Shown here: positions 1-10,284 of the stretch, one piece after another | Numbering within the stretch: position 1 is the first letter of the stretch | Layout of the letters: each line of letters starts with the position of its first letter | NCBI GenBank assembly: GCA_036250195.1 | Contig: JAVHZZ010000005.1 | Coordinates: forward strand, 133,105,147-133,169,146 | Source of the DNA: Mixophyes australis | Lineage: Eukaryota; Chordata; Amphibia; Anura; Limnodynastidae | Direction of reading: 5' to 3' | DNA: 64,000 bases | The notes under the pieces: generated by a model | What the model saw: the letters and a program-made list of their open reading frames with translations, nothing else | Told to the model about the DNA's origin: nothing | The model's database searches: none | Program-made: the position numbers and the translations under genes

Positions 1-1211
1 CAAGAAAGGGAATATGACTTTTTTCAAAGATACATTTATCCAAATTACAAAACAGTTGATGTACCCGAAGGCGTTCAAGCACCAAGGAAACATGATGGCG
101 ATGCAACACGATGTCAGGAGAGAATATCAGGATATCATCCAGGTAAATCACCACGAACTGGTAGAGAAAATCTTGAAAAATTTTGTTGATGAAGTTTTGA
201 AACACTGTGGGGGGCATTACATAACCCAAAGGGCATAACTAAATATTCAAAGTGTCCATCATGGGTATTGAACGCAGTTTTCCATTCATCCCCTTGCTTA
301 ATACAGATCAAATTGTAGGCACCCTTCAAGTCTAATTTGGAAAAAATAACTGCGCCTTTTATTTTATCAAATAGCTCTGAAATCAATGGTAACGGGTACT
401 TGTTTTTCACAGTAATGGCATTCAGCCCACGATAATCTATACATGGACGTAGACCCCCGTCTTTCTTTTTAACAAAGAAAAAGCCGGCCCCTGCAGGGAA
501 GGATGATTTCTGAATAAAGCCTCTTTCTAGGTTCTCTTCTATGTATTTAGACATGGAGTTGGATTCTGGGAGTGATAGCAAAAAAACACGTCCTCTGGGT
601 GGTATTTTGTCAGGTAAAAGCTCAATAGAACAATCCCAAGGTCTATGGGGAGGTAATTTGGAGGCCTCCTTTTCGCAAAACACATCCGAGAATGAACGGT
701 ATTGGAGAGGAATACCAGTGGACATAAATAGTGATGCAGCTTCATTATTGGTGAACTTACTGATTCTGGGAAGGCAACGAGAATGACAAGCCGAGCCCCA
801 GGCAAGAACTTCTGGCTTATGCCAATCTAATGTAGGGGAATGAAGTTGGAGCCACGGAAGACCAAGAATGAGAGGATTAATAGCCTCTGGAATGACCAAT
901 AAGGAAATAGATTCAGTATGCAGGGCTCCTATGCGAAGAGAGAGCTTGATGGTACGTTTCTTGATTGATCCTCCACTAATGCGATTTCCATCAATGGCTG
1001 TGATAGCAATCGGGGGATCTAGGGGAAGGGGAAGTAAGGACAACTTCTCCACTATGTCAGCTCTTATGAAATTCCCCGCTGCTCCGGAATCAATGAGTAC
1101 TAGAAGAGAAAGCTGTTTGTCAAAGGATTTTAACAGAACCTGAATAGAAAAACTAGAATCAACAGGAGAGGAAATACGTACACCTAACTTGGCCTCTCCA
1201 CCGTCAGTTAG
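1..1211 (-). pseudogene. pol: gypsy A pol: protease and N-terminal reverse transcriptase
   Basis: The pol frame opens inside the end of gag, in the -1 frame. The aspartic protease site [10 protein letters not shown] lies near 1083-1097, followed by the usual linker and RT blocks: a [17 protein letters not shown] block, then [12 protein letters not shown], and [11 protein letters not shown] one-base frameshift just after NAP (about 213) throws the frame out. The YLDD catalytic motif is still readable in another frame at about 134-145, so the copy is dead as it stands. RNase H, integrase and the 3' LTR lie beyond the left edge. No start codon is expected, since pol should be made by ribosomal frameshifting from gag at 1220-1226. 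Confidence 0.85.
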
Positions 1212-2173
1212 GTTCGGTCGTTTCCCGGACGCTTAAGACAATTGTTTAGCAAATGAACAGGTTCTCCGCAGTAAAGACATAAACGATTTTTGAATCGCCT
1301 TTCCCTCTCTTCTTGAGAGAGCCGAGCTCTTCCCAACTGCATGGGCTCTTCCTCAGGCATCACCGGACTCTGAAAACGTGGGACCAGACGAAAAGGAGAA
1401 CGACGGGAACTTTCTTTCTCCTGAGAGCGCTCACGAAATCTAATGTCAATCTGGTTACATAAAGAGACCAAAGCATCCAGAGAAGTTGGAAGTTCACGAC
1501 CTGCCAATTCGTCTTTAATGTGGTCGGTCAAACCCTGCCAGAAGGTTGCTACCAGGGCCTCATTATTCCGTAACTCAGCCGCCATAGTACGGAATTGGAG
1601 AGCATACTGGCCTATGGTCATAGAGCCTTGGCGCAGACGAAGGATACCAGAAGCAGCGCTGGAAACTCTTCCTGGTTCATCAAAGACATGTCTGAAAGCC
1701 TCCAGGAAGGTGGAGCAGTTATGTAGCGAAGGATCATTGTGTTCCCATAGGGGAGATGCCCAGGCAAGAGCTTGACCGGTAAGTAAAGAAATAATATACG
1801 CTACTTTAGCTTTTTCTGTAGGGAAGTTCCCTGGCTGGAGTTCGAACTGGATATCACACTGATTTAAAAATCCACGGCAGGCCTTGGGATCCCCATCGAA
1901 TTTCGGAGGATTAGGGATGCGAAGTTGGGAATTCACCGGGAGAGGAGCGGCACCACCCTCCTGGTCAGGAGCAGGTTGAGGGGGAATCGGTAGCGGATCA
2001 GGTACCGCTGCCTGGATTGCCTGAGCTGACACCGCACCCTGAAGTGTGTCCAGGCGAGCAGACATGCTCTGAAGAAACTGAAGTAACTGTGCCTGGTTCT
2101 TGTCCTGTTCCTCTACCCGGGTAGCTAAGTGTTCCAATAACTCCCTGGTTGAGGGGTTCCTGGATCCGTCCAT
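1208..2173 (-). CDS. gag: gypsy A Gag polyprotein
   Basis: This intact 321-residue Gag begins MDGSRNPST about 30 bases downstream of the LTR, which supports this ATG. Residues about 20-55 form a Q/L-rich predicted coiled coil. Residues about 85-200 match the retrotransposon Gag (capsid) pattern, with the [11 protein letters not shown] and [12 protein letters not shown] stretches. A single CCHC zinc knuckle (C-x2-C-x4-H-x4-[16 protein letters not shown]) lies near the C terminus. The protein should form the particle and bind the RNA. It ends five codons after the GGGAAAC frameshift heptamer. No internal stop is seen, which contrasts with the broken pol beside it. Confidence 0.88.
   Translation of the reverse strand: MDGSRNPSTRELLEHLATRVEEQDKNQAQLLQFLQSMSARLDTLQGAVSAQAIQAAVPDPLPIPPQPAPDQEGGAAPLPVNSQLRIPNPPKFDGDPKACRGFLNQCDIQFELQPGNFPTEKAKVAYIISLLTGQALAWASPLWEHNDPSLHNCSTFLEAFRHVFDEPGRVSSAASGILRLRQGSMTIGQYALQFRTMAAELRNNEALVATFWQGLTDHIKDELAGRELPTSLDALVSLCNQIDIRFRERSQEKESSRRSPFRLVPRFQSPVMPEEEPMQLGRARLSQEERERRFKNRLCLYCGEPVHLLNNCLKRPGNDRT
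1220..1226 (-). promoter_or_regulatory. -1 ribosomal frameshift heptamer G GGA AAC
   Basis: On the minus strand the gag codons ccg-gga-aac give a perfect X-XXY-YYZ slippery site read in the gag frame, three codons before the gag stop. The pol frame that runs on is exactly the -1 frame. The same heptamer is known as the frameshift site of PEG10 and related Sushi elements. It recurs in elements B (32648) and C (61232) of this window. I did not compute a downstream pseudoknot. Confidence 0.75.
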
Positions 2174-2203
2174 CAGATAGATATATGTGGGGTCAGAGAA
2201 AAC

Positions 2204-2991
2204 TGTTAGGTTTCAAGGTTACCTTAGTCAGTATTTACGCCGGCCTTCCTAGGGCGCGGAGTCTAACGGCCCTCCCAGTCTTCTCCAAGAACCGCCGCAA
2301 GGCAGGGTGGGTTTTGCTGCCGGAGAACCGCAGGTCGCGGCCCCCAGGTTAGCCTACTGACGTAACGAAAGAATTCTATGAGATGGACATGTAGAGGCAC
2401 GGTTAGATCCACAGAAGGATAGATAACTGAAATCACTAACCGTATATTCAGAAGGTAGTAGTCTGGAGTAGAGACTGGTGGAATGTAAGAGTCAATCCGC
2501 GGTACAGCCCCAGGAGCAGAAGCGTAGTCCAGAATAGCCAGTTCAGTACACAGAGATCCGTCCGTTTATGCAGTACCAGGGATAAGGCAGAAGAATAGTC
2601 TGGAGGATTGCTGGTTCGGTACACAGAGATCTCTCCGTTATGCAGTACCAGGGATAAGGCAGAAGAGTAGTCTGGAGGATAGCCGGTTCGGTACACAGAG
2701 ATCTGTCCGTTATGCAGTACCAGGGATTAGGCAGTAGAATGGTCTGAAGGATAGCTGGTTCGGTACACGGAGATCAGAAGTCACAAGGGAGAATACCAGG
2801 GAAGCCAAAGCACAGGAAGTGCAGCCAGATACAGGTAACACGTTGCTCTGACACCTACAGTGTGTCAGAGCAGGCCTGAAGTAGGAGTTTGAATTCCCCG
2901 CCCAGATCAGCTGACCCGCCGCCGGGAGCTACCCGGAAGTGCGGCAGTACGGAACGGAGGAGCGGCGCTTCCACAGGTAACCGCCGTGACA
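2204..2991 (-). repeat. 5' LTR of gypsy A
   Basis: The LTR runs TGTTAGG...GTGACA on the plus strand, so in element orientation it starts TGTCAC and ends CCTAACA. It borders the gag leader on the left. It is about 788 bp and contains a 72-bp minisatellite (2509-2780). A sequence resembling cgcaggtcgcggcc is shared with the solo LTRs at 35061 and 40137, which makes these three one broad LTR group. Confidence 0.8.
2509..2780. repeat. 72-bp minisatellite inside the gypsy A LTR
   Basis: About four tandem units contain ggttcggtacacagagat, then a cagtaccagg block and gataaggc. The gataaggc/gattaggc landmark falls at 2581, 2653 and 2725, an exact 72-base period. The apparent ORF here only translates the repeat. 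Confidence 0.9.
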
Positions 2992-3571
2992 AATGTATAG
3001 GATTAATGTCCAATATATATATCTATATAAGTATGTATCAAAGTTGATCCACATAATCCAGAGAAGATATCTGCCAAGCATACCAAAATGCAGTGTACAG
3101 GCCTCTAAAAGAAAGTCCTCTTCACTGAAGAGCCAGCAAGCAGCACATGGCGCTATATTAAGCTAACTAATTCTGGCGTTTCAGTATTCCGGCAGTTCCG
3201 GATTGAGGCCAAAGGGCCAAATTAACATCAAACATCTTGCACTTGACAGTGGCATTTATTACAAAAGGTGTCTGTAAGGAAAAGAGGCTTCTTTTACACA
3301 AACATACTAATGGAACATTTGTAATATACATATATATATTTATTTATATCCAAATAAAAAAAAAAATCTGTATTGATATGTATGTATATTGTGCATATTT
3401 GGTTGTGGTTTTTATACACAAAGTATGCTTTTAAAGGCGTTTAATAGTAGTTTTAGCTAGCTGTTTTGGATTTAAACATGACCCAAAGCTTCCTTAACTT
3501 TTGACAAGTGAGGCTGAATAGGACGAATGCACCTAAAGAGCGACAGGGTTTGTAGTAAGCTGAACACTTAC
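2992..3571. other. non-coding spacer
   Basis: I see no gene here. The sequence is AT-rich with short TA-rich runs near 3016 and 3330. If the exon at 3572-3683 is real, this is part of the intron downstream of it on the minus strand. Confidence 0.5.
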
Positions 3572-3683
3572 CTGAAGGGGTTAACATAGGTTTGGCCCGA
3601 CCAATGTGTGCTCCAGTGGGAGGGACCTTGATTGATATAGTAGGCTGTACTTCCTCTTCTGCCTCATTCCACAGCACGACATC
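3572..3683 (-). CDS. candidate internal coding exon of an unidentified host gene
   Basis: On the minus strand this 112-nt stretch is preceded by a pyrimidine-rich tract ending ttctttcctgcag and is followed directly by gtaagtgttc, giving an acceptor CAG|G and the donor CAG|GTAAGT. The frame is open throughout: 37 codons starting DVVLWNEAEEE and ending RAKPMLTPS plus one base, so phase 0 to phase 1. It resembles none of the element proteins here. I do not recognise the gene. The Ngaro-1 element begins within a few tens to hundreds of bases of its acceptor. If the exon is real, most of the window would be introns of that gene, but this is inference. Confidence 0.5.
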
Positions 3684-3954
3684 CTGCAGGAAAGAAGGCA
3701 CCAGAGAGAAAGCGGATAAGTACCCCTTTTTCTTTTGTCCATCTATCTGTATTTTATTTTGTGTTATTTCATTTTTCTGCACATTGTTTTCCACCCTGCT
3801 TGGCATTTGTTATTTCCTTTTCAATTTTATTTTTATTTTTCAGCCTGTTTCTTTGCTCCCTTTATCTCCTCCCTTGTTTTTTGTCCTTCTCTCCTTTTCA
3901 CCCTGCATCCTTTCCCCTGTTTTTCCCCGTGTGTTTTCCTTACCATCGCTGCCA

Positions 3955-6152
3955 TGCCCCGTCCAAAGCGCCCCTCCACCCGCCAAACCCGTTTCAGGTC
4001 CTCCTCCCCTCCGAGCTCCGGGCGCCATGTTGCCGCCGATCCCCCTCTGGCAATCCTCGTGGCGGATAACTCGGCCTCCCACTCTCACTCTCAGCGTGGG
4101 TCTGTAGTACAGACTCACGCTTCAGTTGTGGCCCCCCCTGGGGTTGAGAGTAGCTAGCGGCGGGGTCGTGCGGCCCGGCCGGCTGCAGCGGCTAGCCCGC
4201 GCATGCGCTGACCGAGGCCGCCATCTCGCGCGTCTGAGCCGCATATAGCCGGCGACGGAGAGGAGGGGGGGGAGTTGGTGCTGTTTCCCTGGTTCCTCCA
4301 GCGGCTGTCGGTAGTGGATCTGGGCAGGCGGGTTTCTACTCCCCGGATAGGGTGAGTGCAGGGGGAGTTAGGGCACATGAGTCTTCCAGCCCACAGGGGA
4401 GAGGGGAAGGTTCTGTAATTGTGGGCTTCATGCAGTGCCCCATCACACCTCCTATCTTAGCCCGCAGAGGGTATACACAGCCACATAATCCCCCGTCCCC
4501 TCACCAGCTTCATTTTCCTCCCAGCCCCTTTTTGCCCCATAGTAGCAGGGGCTCAGCATGGGGCGCACATTTTGGGGGAGAACCCTCGTTAGACCGGGGT
4601 AAGTCCATACAGGCTACCCCGAGGGCGGAGATGACCCAGCGACACAGGAGGGAACAGGGGTACGTGGGGACAGATAGGTTCGATAGCGGGAGTTCGGGTG
4701 ATTTTGGCGAAAGGAGTCCGGCGCCCGTGCGGCCCCCCTTTACCGCCACGTCCTGCCGTCAACTGATGATTGGACGTACAGGCCACGTCGGGCCTCCTCT
4801 CCGGTGGAAGCAGACAGGAGTAGCAGTTATTTTAGTCGGGGTATCGCGCGAGATAACTTAGTTTTTGATTATAATCATTCCAGAGGCGGTAATACGTCCC
4901 AATGGTCTCCCCCGGGGCACCGCCAGTCCAGGCCAAGCGGTTTTTATGAGGAATCTTCCCGGTCACGTTATGATAACATCTCTCCACAGCGTTGTGTAGT
5001 GTTGGGGGGTTTCTTTAGCCCGGGCCCCTATGCGCCATCAGGTCAAGATCTCGGCGGCCCAGCCATGGGATCGGCGCGGCGCCGCTTAGACTACATTCCT
5101 AGGTCTCAGCTTACTGCTCCTCTTTGTGTTTCAGAGCCTGCGGCTACGAACCAGGAAATGAGGGTTGCCGGTGGAGGTCCGTCTGGGTCCGAATTGCGAG
5201 AACGAAGGTCATCAGGGACCCGCGAGGAGTCGATGCCGAGCTCGGCGGGTGATCCGGCACTGTCAGCTAGAGACGGATTGGCGGCTGCTGGTACTGGGAT
5301 TCCTGCGCCTCAGGGTGAGTCCATTTCTGGTACCACACATAACACACAACTGTTGGGGTCACCAGTTCTCTCTACTAGCAGTGATTCTTCAGATTCTGAC
5401 GATAGACCCAGGAAACTTATCAGGTTATTGGAAACAAAGTTAGTAGGCAAGCGCAGCAAGCAGACACCTCAAGCAGGGGGCGCGGAGCAGACGTTGGCTA
5501 GGAGTGACTTAGGGCAGGTCGAAACCCTTGAGATAACCCATGGTATTCGTCCTAGTGTACGGGATAGAATTAGGCGCGGGAAGTATGTGGACATGTTCGC
5601 ACTGACGGGTGAGGGCAAGAAGGCGCTGGCCGCGGCATGTAAAAAGTCAGGCATGGGGGAAGACAGGTTCAGATCGTTCCCTAGATGGTCGAATGCCTTC
5701 TCTATTTTTGCTACCATTTACCTAGAGACTAGGCCCGGCGAGCAGGATGAGGTGTGGAGATACATGCACCTGATTAGCGGGATGGTAGTGAAAGATTGCC
5801 CGTTAATCTGGAGAGCATATGACGAGCTCTTCCGCAAGCGGATGAGCAGGCGCGAGAAGCTCCCGCTGGGGTCTAAGGACATCGACACCTGGTTGGAACT
5901 CATGAGACCTAGCAATCAGGGGACGAGGGTAACACGGGCAGGAGGTTTCAAGGGCCGGGGAGGGTGAAAGCAACACTCCCCACAAAAGGAAGATGCCTTG
6001 ATTTCAACGCAGGCTCTTGCCAGCAAGGAGCATCTTGTAGATTTAAACACAATTGCATGGTATGCGGAGGTCAGCACCCAGCCGCCGTATGTGGGGGTAG
6101 CGGAAGAAGTGCTAACCCAGCTATGCCGAGTCAAGGGTCCATCGCCAATTAA
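3955..6152 (+). pseudogene. gag: Ngaro-1 gag remnant
   Basis: The first reading frame begins MPRPKRPSTRQ at 3955 and stops after 67 codons. A second, long open stretch (4804-5967) carries the capsid-like part, with SVRDRIRRGKYVDMFALTGE and a TWLELMRPSNQ end that match Ngaro-2 at 17372-18178. A frameshift near 5960 moves the C-terminal zinc finger (CLDFNAGSCQQGASCRFKH, a CCCH type, then CMVCGGQHPAAVC) into another frame that ends at 6152. The protein would package element RNA. The C-terminal part overlaps the RT frame, as it does in Ngaro-2. Confidence 0.7.
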
Positions 6153-7719
6153 TTTGACTGAATTGGACAAATGGCTCGCTTGGTTCCCTGATAGAGACAC
6201 CGCTGCTCTCCTGCATGACGGATTTCATCTAGGCTTTAAACTCCCAGTTCAGGGCAGCATTTCTACGGCGGCGCCGGTCAATTTGAAATCGGCGCTCACT
6301 CTCCCAGAAGTTTTAGACTGAAAAATTGGGAAGGAGGTTGGTCGGGGTCGCATGATTGGCCCGTTCATACTTCCGCCCATCCCAAATCCTATTTTGTCCC
6401 CAATAGGGGTAGTCCCCAAAAAGGCAGCGGGAAAATTCAGACTGATACAGCATTTGTCGTACCCGGCTGGCCTATCCGTGATCGACGCTATAGACGCCAC
6501 CCTGAGTTCAGTAAATTATTAATCATTTGAATCTGCACTAGCATTGGTGCAGGAATGCGGGAGGGGTTCCCTGTTAGTTAAAATTGATATCGAGTCGGCT
6601 TTTAGGTTACTGCCCCTCCACCCGGAGTCGTATCAATTCATGGGTTTTCGTCATCGTGGTGGATACTATATCGATTGCTGTCTTCCCACGGGTTGTTCGA
6701 TATCCTGTGCGCTATTCGAGAAGTTCAGTGGCTTCTTGCATTGGTGTATTCAGGCGAGAACGGGGTGTCGGTGGATCGCACACTATCTTGACGATTTCTT
6801 GGTTATCGGGCCACCTGATTCCACTTGTTGCCGGGATACGCTGTTTTCCACTGAGGCTCTTTTTAGGGTGCTAGGCTTTCCCATTGCCGCGGATAAAACG
6901 AAGGGCCCAGCCACGTGTCTCTCGTTCCTTGGAATTGAGATCGACACGGTGGCCGGGATCTGCAGGCTCCCAACTGATAAGGTGTCCAAGATGTGCGAGG
7001 CTATTGCAGAAGCGCTGGGTTCCAGCTCCAGTCCGCTTAGACAGGTTCAGTCCCTGTTAGGGAGGTTCAACTTTGCCTGCCGTGTGATTCCCATGGGTAG
7101 AGTTTTCTGTAGAAAGCTACAGAGAGCCACTGCGGGTAGGAGTAGGCCGCATGCGGCTGTGCGTCTATCCAAGGTGATCAGGGAAGATTTGCAAATTTGG
7201 CTCACCTTCCTCAGGGATTTCAACTGGACGCGAATCTGGCCTTCACCACCCATAACAAACTTTAATATCGACCTGTTTACGTATGCTTCCGGAGCATGCG
7301 GCTTCGGCGCTTACCTGGATGGTCATTGGTGCGCGGAAAGCTGGCCTGATGAGTGGCATAGGGTAGGAATTACCAAGAACTTGTTGGTCCTGGAGCTATT
7401 CCCGATTGTCGTGGCAATTGAACTGTGGGCGCCTGCATTGCGGGGGAAGCACATAGTTTTTTGGTGCGACAATTTGGGGGTGGTCCAGTCGATCAATAAA
7501 CAAAGCGCATCCTCCCATCATGCAATATCTCTGCTGCGTCACCTAGTTTTGCGCTGCCTGCAGTACGATATTTCGTTCAGGGCTAGACACGTTCCGGGGG
7601 TGCAAAATAGTTTGGCTGATGCTTTGTCCCGAGGCCAGTGGAGCAAGTTCCGTAGTCTGGCTCCCCAGGCGGACAATGTTGGTCCCTCTTGTGTTTGGCA
7701 GATCATCAAGCCGGCATAA
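5998..7719 (+). pseudogene. pol: Ngaro-1 reverse transcriptase-RNase H
   Basis: One frame carries the whole RT-RNase H but has two in-frame stops (6319-6321 TGA and 6521-6523 TAA). From 6544 to 7719 it is open for 391 codons. RT blocks: KIDIESAFRLLPLHPES, a PTGCSISC block, HYLDDFLVIG with YLDD at about 6781-6795, and FLGIEIDTV. The RNase H domain follows. It shows WCDNLGVVQSINK and LADALSR, but its first catalytic aspartate is replaced: TYAS (tat at 7282-7284), where Ngaro-2 has TDAS. With two stops and a lost RNase H aspartate the copy cannot be active. Confidence 0.85.
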
Positions 7720-8603
7720 GGGGGCTCGTGGAACAAGCGGTAGCCCCTTCCACCCTGAGGACATATTAGGCAGCATGGAGACGGTGGTCACTATTCAGCA
7801 GGCAGAAAGATCAATCTGAGGCAGGTCAGCGTGACGCTATGTTAGCATTTATGTGGGAGAGATATTCCAAAGGGGAATCTAGAGCTTTTATGGCATCTAT
7901 TCTGGCAGGGATATCTTTCATGGCCAGGCTGCAAGGTTACACGGATGTCATCAAAGGGTTCATGATCAGTAAGGCCCTAAAGGGGTGGGTTAGGGCTCGA
8001 CCCTCGCATGTAGATGCACGCTTACCAATCACCAACAATATTCTGGACCAGTTGATAGGGACTCTGGGTGTAGTCACAGTCGATGAATATGAGAAGCTCT
8101 TATTTAGCGCTGCGTTCTCCATGGCTTTTTTCAGAGCTTTTCGGGTTTCTGAACTGGTAGCTAGATCCAGGGAGCATCAAGAGTCTGGTTTGAGGGCAGA
8201 GCATGTCAGCTTATGCGGAGGGGTTGTGGCCTGTAAAATAATTCGTTCTAAGACTGATCAGAGTGGCAGGGGAGCATGGGTGCAGTTAACTAAGCAGCCT
8301 AATAGTAACATCTGCCCGGTTAACTTAGTGTCACGGTTTATGAATATGAGACCTCAGGCTCGTTTGTTTTTATGTCACCATAACGGCATGCCCATGACGA
8401 AATATCAATTTTCAGCCATTATGAAGAAGACCCTGCAGTCACTAAATCTTGACAGCACTATGTACGGGACTCATTCGTTCAGGATTGGGGCGGCCACATC
8501 TGCTGCCTTGGCTGGATCCTCCACTGAGACCATAAAAGCCCTGTGCCGCTGGAAATCCACGGCTAATAAATCTTACGTCAGGATTGACAATGTTGATGTT
8601 TGA
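7712..8603 (+). pseudogene. Ngaro-1 tyrosine recombinase
   Basis: The recombinase would integrate the circular DNA copy. The frame starts just before or at the end of RT-RNase H with an APSTLRTY stretch. It is broken once by TAG at 7767-7769, at a position where Ngaro-2 encodes glutamine. From 7839 it is open for 254 codons. Catalytic residues are visible: the first Arg in FRAFRVSELVA, the HxxR box in GTHSFRIGAAT, a CRWKS box, and the terminal Tyr in KSYVRID. All residues expected of the nucleophile and arginine pair are present, so only the one stop disables it. Confidence 0.85.
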
Positions 8604-8804
8604 TTTTGTTACGCTAATCAAAATTTTGCCTTGCAGTTTTTCTTTTTCTTATTTTCATTCTCTTATTGTTACCCAACCCCCTCCCCCCCCCCACTACCCT
8701 CCCCCTCCCCATCTTCTCCCTCCATTTGGTGGGCTACCCTGGGCTTTTCCGATCGTCGCTTTGAAGCGGGGCGCGAAGGGATTTTCACCCGGGTTTCCCT
8801 GGGC

Positions 8805-9017
8805 GTAAGTCCTGATTAGTGGTGGGCTGCCGGGGTTTTTCTGGGTGTTGTTTACCTTCGCCTGGGTGGCCTGCTCCCCATTTGTGTCTCTCCTCCCCAA
8901 TCCATCCCTGTGGTCCAGTTATTTCCGCTATACTATCCTTCTCGTGCTTTTATGCTAAGCCTGGCCTGTCTTCCAAATTATGGTGGCATGGTTTTAACAT
9001 TGTTTTTCTGCTTCCAG
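8805..9017 (+). other. candidate intron ahead of the Ngaro-1 hydrolase
   Basis: A donor-like GGC|GTAAGT at 8804/8805 and an acceptor tttttctgcttccag ending at 9017 bracket 213 bases between the recombinase stop and the hydrolase domain. Ngaro-2 has an acceptor-like ttattttgttctag at the same codon phase (ends 21184), although its donor site has decayed to gcaaggcc. Splicing here is inference. Confidence 0.35.
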
Positions 9018-9530
9018 GTGATGGTGTTCCAACTAAGATGGTGTGGATCATTGGTCATTTCTTTGTGTTCTGGGCCGCTGGCCACCACAGGTCTAATGTT
9101 ATCCCGAATCACGAAGGCACCGTAATAAGATGGTTGGGCAGAAGGGGATTAGGTTGGCCTGATCTTGATCTATGGTTGGTGAGGCTCATTAAACAGCATG
9201 GCCCGCCAAATGTCTTGGTAGTGCATGCAGGATGACCTTAGGCAAATCCACGAGGCATGGCCACATATCATCATTGGTTGGTCGGCATTAATCCCCCGGC
9301 TGGCATGGAGAATGACTATCCCCTTAAAAAAGATGACAGTTATGGTCAGGAAGCTAAATCGCGCCATTAGGAAAGTAGTGCGGTCCTTGGGGGGTTTAGT
9401 TATCGATCATCCGGGCTTAGGGGTAGAGTCACCTAAATTTTTTAGACGGGACGGCGTACATCTAACGGAGGAAGGTATGGGGTTGTTTATAGATAGCATT
9501 TGCGGGGGAGTGTCGGTGTGTCTCGCTTAG
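8819..9530 (+). pseudogene. Ngaro-1 SGNH/GDSL-type hydrolase
   Basis: The domain proper starts near 9018. Block I reads VWIIGHFFVFWAAG, where the expected serine nucleophile of GHSF is phenylalanine. A frameshift and small deletion near 9230 remove the GND block that Ngaro-2 keeps (HLGGNDVGKG). The second part (9225-9530) has WSALIPRLAWR and the DGVHLTEEG block, which retains the Asp-x-x-His pair. SGNH-like ORFs are known in Ngaro elements, but their role is not established. This copy is catalytically dead. Confidence 0.75.
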
Positions 9531-9960
9531 TTGGTGGCGGGCTGCGGCGTCTGTGGGGCGCAGCGGGGTAGGAAGGCACTGCATTCAGCGGCTGATTTGT
9601 GGGCACACAGGTAGTTGTCGTAGGTCACTGCCCCCCGTTGAGGCACCAGTAACTCCCTTTTTGGCCCTTCAGTGAGGAGGGTCCCTGTCCGGCTCGGTGA
9701 GGGAGGGCAGCGTGAGTTTTAAAGGGGCAGTTACTCTGACGCCAACTCAGCGCAACTTTATGTTGGGATTTGTTCCCCGTGGTTGTGAACGTACGGCGGT
9801 TAGCGCCAGTCCACTCGTGATAGTGTTATCAGCTTGAGAGTTGTTTCGCAGTGCCCTTTCTCCGCCACCATAGGTCTAGTTAAAGTTAAAATCATAATAA
9901 AAGTTCTGGCAATTTTTTAATAACTTATACAAGTCTCTGTGTGTTTATTTGCATGCAAAT
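9531..9960 (+). other. Ngaro-1 3' untranslated/terminal region
   Basis: There is no ORF. The end has an aataaaagttctgg tract, followed by an acaagtctctgtgtgtttatt stretch that parallels the aataaaaggacc and gtgtccgtgtctttatt parts of the Ngaro-2 B repeat. This sets the right end of Ngaro-1 near 9960. A polyadenylation-like aataaa is at about 9896. Confidence 0.55.
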
Positions 9961-10245
9961 GTTTAGAATTCTAAGGTTGATGTAAGGTTTACGGAAACAT
10001 ACACGGTGAGCCCTTTATAGCAAGGATTAGCAAAAGAAATGTAACTTACATGAATGTTTTTAAGCATATTTGAAACATAAACTTTAAAGTACAAACTTAG
10101 TTGCCATTTGTGGCAAGGACCCCCGAGTGCCGGCCGCCGCACTCCTGCGGCGGCTATCTTGAAATGCACTCCGGCGCCGGCGGATATGTTAAAAAGTTAC
10201 TCAGAAAAATGTTCTTCTTTATTAAATAAAAATGTCTTAAGTGTG

Positions 10246-10284
10246 TGCTGCAGCGCTGGTTGGGTAGCAACCAGCGCTGCAGCA
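10246..10284. repeat. 17-bp perfect hairpin
   Basis: Arms tgctgcagcgctggttg (10246-10262) and its exact complement (10268-10284) are separated by five bases. Its role is unknown. Confidence 0.85.

Larger units (their letters stand above)
1..2991 (-). mobile_element. Sushi-like Ty3/gypsy retrotransposon A, 5' part
   Basis: This minus-strand LTR retrotransposon enters the window inside its RT gene, so only the 5' LTR, gag, protease and the first part of RT are present. On the plus strand the order from right to left is LTR (2204-2991), gag, pol. Gag resembles that of element C at 57146-62862 and pol is in the -1 frame, as in the Sushi/PEG10-related chromoviruses. The 5 bases after the LTR (aatgt, 2992-2996) should be one copy of the target duplication; the other lies outside the window. 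Element class is confident. The subfamily name rests on gag and pol resemblance. Confidence 0.88.
3730..9960 (+). mobile_element. Ngaro-type tyrosine-recombinase retrotransposon 1
   Basis: Gene order is gag, RT-RNase H, tyrosine recombinase, SGNH hydrolase, which is the layout of vertebrate Ngaro elements. The RT has the Ngaro-like blocks IESAFRLLPLHPES and HYLDDFLVIG. There is no LTR and no integrase. The ends are approximate: the left edge lies between the host exon and the gag start, and the right edge is set by a terminal AT-rich stretch resembling the B repeat of Ngaro-2. Split direct repeats are not visible for this copy, so it probably lost its A2-B2 portion. Every gene is broken. Confidence 0.8.

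Noticed and set aside
3592..4118. ORFs on both strands around the start of Ngaro-1
   Set aside because: The plus-strand frames cover the polypyrimidine tract and a proline-rich leader, and the minus-strand frame is its shadow.
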